Assembly: GCA_949592205.1 (NCBI GenBank)
Contig: CATIUR010000012.1
Coordinates: 1,363,001 to 1,427,000 of the forward strand
Reading direction: 5' to 3'
From: Helichrysum umbraculigerum
Lineage: Eukaryota > Streptophyta > Magnoliopsida > Asterales > Asteraceae
Length of the DNA: 64,000 nucleotides
Part shown: in pieces, positions 22,338-34,984 of the stretch
Numbering within the stretch: position 1 is the stretch's first letter
Layout: every line of letters starts with the position of its first letter
The notes under the pieces: generated by a model
Seen by the model: the letters and a program-made list of their open reading frames with translations, nothing else
What the model was told of the DNA's origin: nothing
Database searches by the model: none
Position numbers and translations under genes: made by a program

Positions 22338-25300
22338 ATGGCCGCTCGTGTTACTCTCGCCGACAACACCAAACCATCCATCGAAGGACGAGGAGGACCG
22401 ATTAGCTATCCAGTGATTGACGGAGCTTCTTTCGAGCTTAAACACCACATCGTACAACTCATAAAAGATAACTGCCAATTCCACGGTCTACCCCGTGATG
22501 ATCCCAACGCTCATATTGACAAATTCATTCAGGTTTCAAACTCCTATAAGCAGAATGGGGTTGAGCAGGATATCATCCGCTTATACGTGTTCCCCTATTC
22601 TCTCGCTTTACATGCTTCTACCTGTTTTGAGGGACTTGAGACCGGCTCAATCACCTCATGGACCGACATGGGTAATAAGTTTCTCGCTAGATACTTTCCC
22701 CCGTCCAAACAAACTCAGGCAAAGAATGACATCGCAAACTTCCAACTAGCCCACGATGAATCTATCTACTCAGCATGGGAGCGATTCAAGAGTTTACTGA
22801 GGAAATGTCCAAACCACCAAATGACGAAGACTGACAAGGTGTGCACCTTCTACCGAGGTCTTGATCCTAACCATCGCATCAATCTTGACGCAGCAGCTCA
22901 AGGAAACTTCATGAAACTTATTGATGATGAAGCATGGAGCTTGATTGAGGATATGACGATGCATCACCACGATTGGAAGTCTGATGAGCAATCCTCATCA
23001 TTACCCCTCTCCACAAACAACACCCAAACTGAAGCCATTAAGTCTCTGAGCGATCAAATTGAGACTCTGACAAAACAAATAGCAGATCTGAATAAACAAC
23101 CACAGCAGATCCACCAAGTTCAGGCTTGCCAGAACTGTACCAACCATCCCGCTGAAGAATACGAGGTTGAGTACGAAGATCCTACTGACGGTTCAGTCTA
23201 CTATGCCCAGTTTCCTGTCAGACCTCAAAATCCGCCCGGTTTCGCTAGAACTTCACCACCACGAACCCGAGGAAACCAATATCCTCCACGGAACAACCAA
23301 CCCCCTTTCCAGCCCAGGTTTCAGCCACGATATCTGACGTACCCCCAACAACCACAACTTCCATACAATCAACCACTTCCATTAACCGCCACTGAGGATA
23401 CCCAGCCTGCTGAACCTGCAAAGACCATCATTCCAGTCACGAGTACTGATGACAACCTCAACAAATTCATCCAAGGTCAGACCGTTTTCAACCAAAAGAC
23501 TACGGCTCGACAAGACCAAACTGATCTATTCCTTCGAAATCAACTCTCGGTCCTGAAAAGCCTTGAGAACCAGATCGGTCAGTTAGCCCAACGTCTCGAT
23601 ACCCGACCGCAAGGAACCTTACCAAGCAATACTATTCAGAACCCCCACGTCGAGGAAGCCAAGACCTTAAACTCTGATAAACCAACTCCTTCTATGACTG
23701 CTTCTCCAAGGGAACATTCTCCTGTCCCACCGACAGTTGAGACCAAATCAATGCCCACGCCGAATCGTGAGGTTGAGATTCCTTTCCCTAACCGCCTGCA
23801 CAAGAAGTACAATGCCAAGTCATTCAAACTTGATGGAAAATTCTTAGACACCGTGTCTAGAATCCCTTCTAGTACAAAGTACATCCGACGAATGCTGGCA
23901 ACTAAGGACAAGATTCCTGCCACTCCTAAAGTCTCCCTGAACGCCGAGTGTTCAGCCGTCATCCAGAATGCCTTACCGGAAAAACTAGGAGACACGGGTC
24001 GATTCACCTTGCCCTGTTCCATCTATCACTCAGGCACAATACGCTCCTTAGCCGATCTTGGAGCTAGTATCAATCTGATGCCTTACTCGCTCTACTCCAG
24101 ATTAGAATTAGGACCTCTCCAGCCCACTAAAATGAGCGTCCAGCTTGCCGATCAATCAGTCCGATACCCGAAAGGCATTGCTGAGAATGTCATGGTAAAA
24201 GTTGACAGGTTCTATTTCCCCACTGACTTTGTAGTGATGGATATACAGGAAGACATTAACATACCCATTATCCTAGGTAGGCCATTCATGAATACTGCAC
24301 GTGCTATTATTGATGTATATTCTCAGGTTATCAGTCTACGAGCACATGGACAGACAATATCATACAAGATTGATCAGAACGACTGTTCAATAATGGAGCA
24401 TGCAGAGATATACGCAATATCCATGGGCAGAGTCACTTCGGATGATGACACTTCTGATTCAGAGCCAGAACCATACAGGCCATACAAGCATACTTGTCTT
24501 ATCTCAGCTACTGAAGAGTCAGAATCAGAAGACGAGGAAATGGAAGAATCTGAACTAGAGGAAGAAATAGAAGAGGAGGAAGATTCAGAACAAGATGAAG
24601 AAGAAGAGGAACAACCTGAAACAGAACCAGAGGAAGAAGAGATGGAAGAAACGGAACCAGAAGAAATGGAAGAATCCGAGGAAGAACAGGAAGAATCAGA
24701 GCCCGAGGAAGTATATCAGTCCACACCACCTCATCAATACCTTCCTGACTCATATTTACCGACAGCAGAGATTATGCAAATCGAGAACCTCGAGAATTTC
24801 ATCCCTCTGTCACAAGATGAATCAGATGAAGATCCACCGACTGATTACTCTCACGATGCAGAATTTGGTCTCACCATGGAGAAACTCATTGCATCAGCTA
24901 TTGATCCCACCAAACCTCTCGTGTCTCCCCGACTTGACGCTCTGCTGAATATTGAGAAGACTATAGCTTTATCCGCACAACACCCGGAGCTTCGAGACAA
25001 ACTCTTGACAAAGATTACAGCATATAAAGCATCCCGACTTCCCCAAAGGATTCAAACCTTTGACGCATCTGCACCTCGAAGTCAGTTCGAGAAGGGAAGC
25101 ACGTCCGGATCTAGCCGTAATTCTGATTCTCAGGAGAAAAAAGACATCGAGATGGATTCCTCTCAGCCGATATCTCAGATTACTGATGACACCGTTCCAC
25201 CATCCGATACTGTTGAGTTCCCTGATTTCCAGGCAAGGGATACTCCAGCTGAGGAGAGTGATGACGATGACATCATCTATACTGATATCCCAATAGATAT

Positions 25301-26525
25301 TCGGTCTGTCCGACTTCTTGCATCTTCGACTGTTCCCGCTTCTCCCCAAATTCCGACTATCTCCAACCATGAGGAAATGATAAGTGCTATTGAAGAATTC
25401 GAAAACGACATACCTATGATGACAAGCATTATCATTAACTCCACCAATGATTACACCCCACACCAAAGGAACCTAATTGAGGAAATCATAGCCGAATCTG
25501 AGGTCAACCAAGCCGAGAATTCCCAAGATTACAGATTCTTCCACAACCGCCTAAATGCCTTTGCCGAAGACCTCGCTGCTCAGTTGCTACGAGAGCACCA
25601 CGCTGCTGGACCAACACCTGAGGAGCTAGAGTTCTTTGAAGACCAAAGACGCATGTACAGGAAGATCTATGACACACTGTTCAGATCCGCATTTCCATAT
25701 TCTGCTGAACAACACGAGTTCTTAAATTCTTATCGCAGCAATATGTACAATGCTACTGGGAATCCTGACGCAGACATAGACATCCGGTTGATGAATGATC
25801 TTAAGGGACTTCTAGATTCTATGGCTAGGAATGATCATATTGACGAGACCTCTCCTCATAGGTTCTACATTGACTGCACCATCGAGTACCACGCTCACAA
25901 GATTGCCGAAGATCTCGAGTACGAGAGTTCTGACGAGAGGACGCGTGTCATCCCTTCTTCTATACCAGAAGGATCGATGGTTAACATCGCGAACTTCCTC
26001 ACTAATTGAATCAAGGAAATCTTCGCTGAAGTACCTGATGAAGAGCACAGCCAAATATTCAACTACGGATTACGTGAGGTTTACGACATGATGAACAATA
26101 CCTTTAAGAACTCCGACCTCACGTTTTCCCACTACCAGACCAATCTCATCCAGGGTATTCATGAATCTATCCGAGAACTTGGAGTAAACTCCAGTATTGC
26201 AGATCACGAGACCTTACACCTGCAGTTCTTTGGATTTATGGACTCACTCAGACAATACCATCCCGAACGAGAGATGATTGAAGCTGATGGATTCTCTTTT
26301 GTAAATTCCCGCGGAATCATCTCCAGCACAGTAAAGGAGGTTACTTGGGACCTGCTACACATAAAAAAGATTACAGAGCAGCATCTGCAGAGCTTCCCCA
26401 TATTTTCATCTGAGATTCCAAACATCGTCGACATCATCGCTCGCCATTTTCTGAGAATATACCCACGTAACCCCAGGATTCCACTTCTGCGCACTTCCGG
26501 TCCTGGTGGTTCCAGCACTAACTAA
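22338..26525 (+). pseudogene. Athila-like gag-protease polyprotein, one in-frame stop
   Basis: The frame is open from before 22197. The first ATG is 22338 (MAARVTLAD), though conserved-looking residues (DPESIIRTIRKERRSR) precede it, so the real start may be upstream. Gag domain about 22410-22960 (YFPPSK, AWERFKSLLRKCPNH and FYRGLDP motifs), a CQNC..H remnant near 23125, and aspartic protease about 23990-24370 with the DLGAS active site near 24052 and ILGRPF near 24271. A Glu-rich acidic block covers 24510-24710. The following ~600 codons match nothing I recognise. A TGA at 26007-26009 interrupts the frame, which then continues to TAA by 26525. No RT, RNase H or integrase. Gag would build the particle and protease would process it. 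The stop could be a mutation or read through. Confidence 0.85.
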
Positions 26526-26565
26526 ATCTGAAGGAAGGCAAAGTCGAGCTCTCGATTCTAAAAGC

Positions 26566-26590
26566 AGCGCTTCTCGGGAGGCAACCCGTG
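26566..26590 (+). other. post-ORF conserved motif
   Basis: AGCGCTTCTCGGGAGGCAAC followed by CCGTG, 40 nt after the ORF stop. It can fold as CGGG-AGGCAA-CCCG. Element 2 has the same 25 nt with one change at 38468-38492 after an unrelated ORF. A similar block follows pol in Athila-type elements, by family knowledge. Confidence 0.75.
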
Positions 26591-28734
26591 CAATAAAGAC
26601 GTGTAGAGAGAACAGTGTCAATAAGTGAAGATATATCTCTGACTATCCTTCACACTTGGTCGTCACCAAAACACTTTCTGATATTTCAACTCATTTGCAA
26701 ATAAACCACTCGTCTCAGAAATAAGGAAATCAATTTGAAAAATGATAATTCATGTGTTTCGAGCATTTGAGGTACTTGCATACTACTTTTATGCATTATG
26801 CTCAAACTCGTTTAAAAACACATGTTTTATAAAAATGATTTGTAGTAGAAAATATCTTTTCAAAGTTCTGAGACAATGATTTATCTTTTCATTTGCAAAT
26901 ACTTTGAGTTTGTAAACTGGTACGACCAACGTGTTCACACCTACGAGATTGATTCACAAAGGGAATAATGGATGGAGAAGAAAACCAAATAGCAAGACGC
27001 TTGAAGCTGTGCCGCTCTTCATCAATGCAGAAAAAGATCTTGGCAACACCTCTTTTCAGCAAATTCAGATTCTCAGCTTCTTTGTTGCTCGCTATCTGGG
27101 GAGTGTCTTAACCTTTACTCTCTTTTGTTTATGATTCTGTATATTATTTGCTTTGTTAGTTTGTGAAAGTAGTCTATACTCTATCCTAAGCTTATCACTA
27201 AGTGTGGGATTCCAGCCCAAAACAAACACTTGAGAAACATTTTCTTACATGTTCAAACTCTAAGTGTGGGATTTTACTTCCAGTAAATCTCAACTAAAGA
27301 GAACATTAGGGACAATGTTCCTCTAAGTGTGGGATAGCAGGATTAGAATACCTTGGTTAGTTTTCTTTGATTTTTAATGTCCGAAATAGTAAACTCAGAA
27401 AATGTTCCTCAAATTTTTCAAAATTTTTTCAAGAAAATTAAAAGTATGAGCTAAATCTATTGATTTACTCTGCTAATTTTGAGCCGAAATATCTTTTGAG
27501 AGGAGCTATTTTCAGATGTGAGTAATATATTTCGGAGTCTAGGGAAAATAAGGTAGAAATTGCTTAAACAAGAAATAATAATCTGATGGAAGCATGACGA
27601 AGCACATACAACCCTAATTGCAGTGAGGTATCTTGAGCCTAATAGCATTCATCTTTAATGCTTCACTAATCATTTCTTGTGTGTGCCGATGCATGCATCT
27701 CTGAATTAGAACTTGCTCTTGACATACGCTTCAAGACCACATTGGTGTGTACCGTACGCGGTATAGGTGCAATTAGATGACCTTGACATTCCCTAGGATT
27801 TATACCCCTTTTCACATATCTCTTCAAGCCCAAAACCCTTCCGATACTCATTTTTAGTATCGATGATCCACCTAGTAAACCCTGTTGAGCCTAAACCTTT
27901 CGTTTCATAAAACCCTCAATAAACCCTACTTCCCAAAATACCCCAAAACTTATTTAGAATTTCTGAGGTTATGAGGAACATCTTTTAGAATATCTTATCC
28001 TACCCCTTTCGTGCTCTCAAAAAGATTGAAGAATCCTTGGTGTGCAAAATTGACACCGCGAAAAGACTCGAAATGTTCAAGATAAGGGATTTCTGAAAGA
28101 ATCAAAAGAAGAAAAATATCCTTGGAAATTCTCTGGCAAAGAAATTCTGAAGAAGAAAAGAAAAATAGAAAAATACAAAAGCAGAAAAAGAAAATAAAAA
28201 GAAGAAAAAGAAGAAAAGAAAGAAAAATAGTTCCGCAAGAATAAAGCTTAAAGTCCTTTGAAGTATCATCAAGATTTTGATAGAAGACCAAAAGCTACCT
28301 CTCTCTCCGTTCTGAAATAAAGTTGTTCATGATCTTAGTTGTTTTAAGATAAGCAACCCTTACAACCCAAAAATACCACTATGCATACCCTTTACCCCTC
28401 ACCAAACACTACAACCCTCATGAATGTCTTGGGATAATTAGCACCGTCCTCACCTAAGTGGTGGAGATCCGATTCTCGACCAAGCCTATGACGATGAGTG
28501 CTGCATGACTGGCTATTTGAGCGATTTCTTTTGTTCTAGACTGATAGGAAACCCGATACACTTTGAGTGAATTGAGTGACCACCTTTAGTGAGATCGCCT
28601 AGTCATGTGTACTCCAAGATCATGAGATTTGGATGTATGCCTAAGAGAATCTTTTCTTGTTTAAGGAAGGATCATCTTATCTTTCCCTATATTCCTGAAA
28701 CTATCTTAGGTAGTGACTGGTTGATCCAAGAGTA
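26591..28734 (+). other. element 1 3' non-coding region
   Basis: No ORF of note. It contains an inverted pair TTTCGAGCAT (26757) / ATGCTCAAA (26798), three CTAAGTGTGGGAT motifs (27198, 27260, 27323), a TACCG-TACG-CGGTA hairpin (27750-27763), an A/G-rich tract (about 28130-28230), and stretches shared with element 2 at 40380-41940. The polypurine tract expected at its end is missing. Confidence 0.65.
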
Positions 28735-29402
28735 CAAGTTCACAAGCACACGTACAAGCAAACGAAGCAAGGAAGAGGCCGTGTGAGAGCAAAAGAGGCC
28801 GTACACGGCCTAAACAGGGCCGTACACGGCCTGTTTAGGGCCGTACACAGCTATATCAGGGCCGTACACGGCTTCATGGTGGCCGTGTGCTAGGCCGTGT
28901 GATTTCTTCGGCTTTTCTCGCAACTTCGGAAGGCCGTATCTTCTTCGTTTCGCGTCCGTTTGACTTGATTCTTTTGCCTACGGCTTCGTAATTCCGTTAC
29001 GCTTATAATGATGCCAATTTGGTAGAAATTGGATGTGTGGGGCCCAGGCGTGTCCAGAATACGTTTTGTAGCTTTCGGCTGCGCTGTAACTTGCATAATT
29101 TTTTCATCCTTGATCCGTTTTGAGCAATCCTTATATCCACGTTCTCGTAATCTCCATAGCTACAAAATAAGATAATTGTGAGGTCTTGGTATGGAGTTTA
29201 CAGTAGATTTAGGGTTTGGCTCAATTCGGTGCCTATTTCGGTTAGTTTTCTGACCTTTTTGCATGATTTTCACAGGACCGGCAAGTTTATACCTTTCTAA
29301 CAAAAGTTAATGAATAATGATTATTTTAAGATGTATTTGTTAGAAAAGAGCTAAATATGGGACAAATAATGCAGGTAAAAACGTGACTTTTTGCGCTACA
29401 TC
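28735..29402 (-). repeat. inverted, divergent U3 segment
   Basis: Reverse-complemented, it starts TGATGTAGCGCAAAAAGTCA at 29402, as an LTR of this family does. It then follows the 5' LTR U3 (SNP-rich match to about 19850-19960) through a palindrome array (CCGTACACGG at 28799, 28820, 28862, and CCGTACACAG at 28841, all 21 bp apart). It stops before a TATA box. It replaces the polypurine tract and U3 of element 1's 3' LTR and is clearly more divergent than the R-U5 part. Confidence 0.8.
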
Positions 29403-31249
29403 ACACACTCTCTCTCTCTAAACTCTCTTTCTTTCTTTCTCTCTCTAGAAATTAGGGTTAGGTCTAGTTAGTTCTCAGTTAATATTTAACTGAAACTAAC
29501 GGAGGGACTACTTTTGTAATAGCGTAGGGAATAGTCCAGGGGCTTTTATTGTAATATTGTCAAGGATATTGCGGAAGTTCTGCTTGTACTCTCTCTCTAA
29601 ACGCTTATTCAATCTACGCTTTATTAACGGTTACTTCTTTCCTTATCTGTTATAATGATAATTGATATTGTTATTATGCTAGATTTAGGATCTGTTATTA
29701 TGCGTAGTGAGTAGTTTCCTTGTGTGTTTGTTATGATGTAGTTAGTTTATATATGTGTGGGGTGATGCTGCTTTAAACATATAATTGGATAACATTATGA
29801 AATAACGGAGGTAACGTTATACGGCTTTCATTTGTATAGCGCCAGAATCATCACTTATGTGTGTAGTACGGAATGTGGAAGCTATGAAAGTCGTGGGCAC
29901 AATCTGTTGTGGAAATAATGTTTCCAGTTATATTATATAAATGAAAACCGGTGATCTATTAATCTTGTATTTATGAATTTCTAAACCAAATCGCCTTTCC
30001 TCCAATTAAACGTGGTTAGAACCTTTATGACAAGGAGTCGCGAACCTTGATCAAACGGTCACTACCTATCTGTGTTTTCTAATACTATAAACATGGTCTG
30101 AATTGCGTAGCTGTGGAAATACTGTTTAAAACCTTTCGTATAGTACACCGTGAATCAATCAGGGATTTATTGGGAAATAGTGAGGGCTGGTTTATATCAT
30201 AGATGGTTGGGCTTTAATACAAACGTAGTTTAAACTAGTCTAGAGTGACCATAAAGTATGTGACCCCGGAAAGACCACGATAAACGGCACTGTACTTCGT
30301 GTAACATTGGAAACACCTTTGGTGAAGTACAAATACGTGAAGCTAAGGAAATGTCGGTAGTTGAAGACTGTGTCACATCCTGGTTTGACTTCAGAGCTGT
30401 GGAAATGTTTGATCGCACTGTACACCGTTAGTACGCCTAAAGATCTGGAACACTATGGAAATGCTCAATTGCACTGTACACCGTTAGTACATCCTGGGTC
30501 TGGAAAACTGTGGAAATGCATAGTCGCACTGTACACCGTGATGAAAGCTCGAGACTAAAATATAACCATTAATATAAAGTTAATAGTCACCAAATCAAGT
30601 CTTAATCTTAAATGCCTTGTTTGACTTTGTTGTCCCCGTAGTGTTAAGAAAGGTCGGAACCTTAGTGGGTATGTTACTCTATCTCATGCACCCAGGAACT
30701 AACATTCCAAGAAGGGTCGTTACTCCATCACTGGATAACGTTGAAGAGTTGAGCATCCTCCTCCGATCAGACTCAATTTGGCCTAGTATTCAGTGACATA
30801 TTGATTGGTTTCCTCAATCAGTAGGGTACTAGTGTTTACACTACGAACAATTAAGCTCAGATAAGACACAAACCTTTAAAAGATGTTTTCATACTAAAAC
30901 CCTAGCATCACCTCCGCATAAGCTAACGAAGTCATAACAGACACATATCCTCCATACTGATTTCATCCCTATTTTCCATTTATTTACTTTTTACTTAATT
31001 GCTTTAAATTACGGACCTAAGTAACAAAAACCCACTCCTACTCTGTTTTAAAAATCCCATCACTAAAATAAACAACTTGTCTTGATACTCCCGTTTCACA
31101 ATACGATTAGCTTGAAGAACGACCCTAGGTCATACTGCTGCTATACAGCCGTAGTAAAACTTAGGTCCCCAGCTCTTATAAATTTAAAACTCCACTGCCG
31201 TGTCCCCCTTCCGTTGCGTTGACGACCGTGACTGATCAGGCTCACGACA
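29403..31249 (+). repeat. element 1 3' LTR, R-U5 part only
   Basis: About 1847 bp, matching 20248-22094 nearly base for base (examples of differences: a short insertion after AGCGTA, CGGAACG to CGGAATG). The break lies in the CACACTCTCTCT run directly after the inverted segment. Confidence 0.9.
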
Positions 31250-31370
31250 TAATGTATTATTTTTTGAACGTCTCATATAGAGTCGTTCACTGTATCCTTT
31301 GTGCTTGATTTCTTGATTAGTAGCATCCCAAAGCTTGCTTCCGCTAAACCGTAAATTTGGGGGTGTTACA

Positions 31371-32058
31371 TGTTCACGGTCCAGTCCGGCCGGTTTTTGG
31401 CGAAAATTCAAACCGGACCGGTAGTTGACGGTTTGGCAGAATTCAAGCCGGACCGGACCGTTTGAGATGTATAGTCCGGACCGGACCGAACCGCAAAAAC
31501 CAGTTCGGTTTGGCCGGTTTCGCGGTTTTTCGCTTTTTGCTAAAAATTGAAAAATGAAATAAAAAAACTTGATTAAATACGTACAACAACACAACATTAT
31601 AACGTCATTAATTCGTATTCGATAACAATAATTATACTTCATTTTCCACAACGACTTCTATACACATCAAATTTGAACAAAACATACAAAAATACAATAA
31701 TTCATTATATAATAATACTATTAAAAATGATAATAAATAGTTTATAGTTTGTTGTTGAAGACTAGACTACAAACTACACAATTTATATGATAAATAACAT
31801 GTTTTAAGTATACATAAAAAAATTAGTATGTATATATATATGTTACATAATTATATAATTATATATATTATATAGTAACCGGTCCGGTCCGGTTTAAACG
31901 GTCCGGTAATCAGTAGAAACCGTAAACTGGACCGGGAACATCCAGTTTTGTATTTTTTAAACCGCGCACCAGAACACTAAAAAGAAAACCGGACCGGACC
32001 GGTATAACAGTTCGGTTTGACGGTTTTCACGGTTTTTCCGGTTTCATGAACACCCCTA
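31371..32058. mobile_element. hAT-like element (copy in R3)
   Basis: Third copy, same truncated left end and CCCCTA right end, after the LTR tail that resumes at 31255. Confidence 0.65.
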
Positions 32059-32064
32059 CCTTAA

Positions 32065-32957
32065 TCTATCTATATATTTAAAGCAAAATTATTTTTTTTT
32101 GCTTATGTGACATCTTTAAATCAATATTATTACACATGTCTTAGATACAATTACTCTCAAATTTCACCAAATTTTAGGATTGCCACGTGCATTCCATTTA
32201 TTGATTTAGATATATAATCATTTTAATTAATCCTAATAATTAGCAAATTGTACATATTTCATTCGATACCTTCTACACAATAATATATATTGCATAATAG
32301 AATGTAATTAATAAGTAAAAGTACTTATTTTAAATTACAATTTCTATTGCACCAACTTTGACTAACGAAGCATAGGGAATAACGGCTAAATGTTACATAA
32401 GATATAATTGTTGAAATTAATTGAGAACATTTCGATATGTTTTAGACACAAAGTTGAGAGGTTGCAAGTCTATAAGAATTTTGCAACGTTTTCATTAAAT
32501 GTATGTTTCGCATTGACTAATACAAGTTTCAAGTACATCCATTATCTCATATGAGTTTTTATCATCAACAATCGAATTACACTCATGACCAACTATATGT
32601 AAATATTTCACGGGTTAAAAACGACAGTAGATTTATAGTAGATTTAAAATGTTAAATTGAGACAACAACAAAAACAATAACTATTACAAATATTGCTTAT
32701 ATTAAAGTTAGTTATACAACATTTGTAATTGTAATATTTCACGTTAGCATTTGTAAACAAGTAATTTTTGTTTTCTCATGTAGTTACCGAGAAAATCTTT
32801 GAAATTTTGTTTCATATATGTTTTAGTTGTTTTATAGTTCTTTTTTTTTTCAATGACAAATTTATAGTTTCCAATCAACAATATTAATATTGTTGAAAAT
32901 TTTCATATATACTTGTTTTTTATATATGTCGTGCATCGCATGGGCTCAAAGACCTAG
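32065..32957 (+). mobile_element. Helitron-like element (copy in R3)
   Basis: 893 bp, same TC start and CTAG end. Confidence 0.65.
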
Positions 32958-34079
32958 TAGACATATATAATTCAAAAAATTAATAATGAATTTAGTGGTT
33001 TTCTTACAAGTTTTTAAACTTGATAGTGTTTTATTAAAATCCTTTGAATTATCTGGATTATATAGTTTTTAGCGACCTAAGACATGTAATTGTATAAAAA
33101 ATAAAATGTGTTACATGTTACTCATTCCATTCCAAAATAAATAATGTTCAAATTACTATTTATATATGTCCCAAAATAATTATCCACTTGCAAAAAATAA
33201 CTATTAAAATCATGGTAGTGGTTCTTGTGAGGAAGATGTTTTTAGGAGAGAATGGATAAAAACAAATGAGGAGGTGACAAGTGTCCTCCATTTCCCACCC
33301 TTCTCATTTTTCCACTTTATTTAAAAAAAATGTTTTATTTATTATTATTTATTATTATTTATTATTGTTACTATTTTTATTATTAATATTCATAGTTTAA
33401 AATATTTTTTCTGCATTTTTTTTAAAGTTCTTATTATCAGATTTTTTTTATTTTGCGTTTTTCAACATTTTCATTTAACTTTTTTAACAACTTGTTTATT
33501 AAATGTTTTTGTTTTCTTCGTGTTTTCAACCTTTTTTTGTCGTTGTTTTACCTCACGTTATTACATTTAAATACACTTATATACGAAGTATTACAAAAAA
33601 ATATTTGTGTGATGCACCATATTTATACCTTGAATAAAATAAATTTTGATATAACATAATTATAACTTCAATGCATCGTAATATTAAAATTATGATGCAC
33701 CATATTTTATAACTATGATGCACCAAGATTTATACACTCATGATGTTTATCATAAATGTCGGAGTGTCATATTTTATAACTATGATGCACCATATATTAT
33801 CACTTTGATACACCATGTTTTATAACTATGATGCACCACTTTTTAATTCAATAAGACAATAACAATGTTTTGTATTATATTTTGAAAGTCGATGCATGAT
33901 ATTTAAACACTCGATGGATTATATTAAGAGAAAATTAGTGTATCATAGTTTATAATGTTGGTGAACACATTAATAATTTACTTTTATTGCATCTTGTTTT
34001 TGATATTCATCTGCATCGTAATATATATCATCCGGTACATCACAAATGTAAAAATTATATAAAAAAGAACAAACTAAAA

Positions 34080-34274
34080 AAAAAAAGGATCAGAAGAGAT
34101 GGACCCCTTAGAGGAGCAGCAAAAGCAGATATGATTTCCACCATCCATCTAAATTCAACGGCCAAGATCATCTCAAAGTAAAAGGATGCGCGTGCAATTA
34201 ACTTTGGTCAAGGGATCAATTTTGTAAATTGTTTGACACCTTTAGTATTAATTGGTCAGTTGGGTCAGGCATTC
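34080..34274. other. spacer between R3 and element 2
   Basis: Poly-A run then unique-looking non-coding DNA; no gene seen. Confidence 0.4.
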
Positions 34275-34803
34275 ATGTGACCTAAAAAGTCATGTTTTTA
34301 AGTATATATTTCTGCACTTTTTGGACTATTATTTGGCGAAAACATTTCCAAACCATCATTATTTACTAAAAATCACCAAGGTAGTCTAAATATAGACGTT
34401 GCTGCAAAAATCGGTTAAAACGTCCAAATAACACGCAAACCTAGGAAAAACTATCACCTTAAATATTCCCTTCTTGATTTTCTTATGTAATTAGATCTTA
34501 ATTCATATTTTATGATTCCATAGGAAAATACAAGATCGGAGGTGAAAGAATCAGAAGAAACGGACGAAGAACGGAGAAGATGTGCAGTCTGGAAGCCCGT
34601 CGATCGTCATCCGGAACACGCAAAAGACTAATACTTCCAAATTTAGAAAACTTGGTGTCATTCGAAGCGTAACGAAAAAATGAAGTCAACGGCGCAAGAA
34701 TCAAGCAAAACTGACTCCAAACGAAGAAGATACGGACGAACCTAGCTACTGAGAAGTCAACGGAGGCCAAATGGAGCACCAACCCCCCTTGGATACCTAG
34801 GTA

Positions 34804-34855
34804 CCATATACATTACCCTAGGTTCCGTATACGGCCTTTAGGGTGCCGTATACGG
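34804..34855. promoter_or_regulatory. phased palindromes in element 2 5' LTR
   Basis: CCGTATACGG at 34825 and 34846, with CCATATACAT at 34804; all 21 bp apart and about 120 bp before the TATA box. Confidence 0.8.
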
Positions 34856-34974
34856 GGTCTTTTGTCTTGTTGGGTGCCGTTTGACCCCCCCCCCCTGGTC
34901 AGCTTGCCCCGTATGCTACTTTGACGCTTGTATTTGATGCTTCAAGACTTGTACCAAGACTTTCATCCTTCTCC

Positions 34975-34984
34975 TATAAATACC
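34975..34984 (+). promoter_or_regulatory. TATA box of element 2 5' LTR
   Basis: TATAAATACC in the same relative place as in element 1, followed by CTCTCTCT-rich leader. Confidence 0.7.

Larger units (their letters stand above)
19493..31249 (+). mobile_element. element 1: non-autonomous Athila-like LTR retrotransposon
   Basis: Starts TGATGTGACG, ends CTCACGACA, flanked by TAATG at 19488-19492 and 31250-31254. R2 shows the empty site. 5' LTR 19493-22094, primer-binding site 22101-22118, one long gag-protease ORF, no RT, RNase H or integrase, then a long 3' non-coding region and a partly rearranged 3' LTR. The R-U5 parts of the two LTRs differ at only a handful of positions, so insertion was recent. 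It must borrow polymerase functions to move. Confidence 0.93.
18517..34079. repeat. tandem unit R3, split by element 1
   Basis: Left part 18517-19492 and right part 31250-34079, separated by the 11.76-kb LTR element. Rejoining them restores about 3.8 kb with the same order as R2. After 34079 the sequence leaves the repeat (poly-A run then unrelated DNA), marking the original right flank of the unit. Confidence 0.92.

Noticed and set aside
24508..24753. leucine/proline-rich minus-strand ORF
   Set aside because: Antisense shadow of the Glu-rich block of the element 1 polyprotein.
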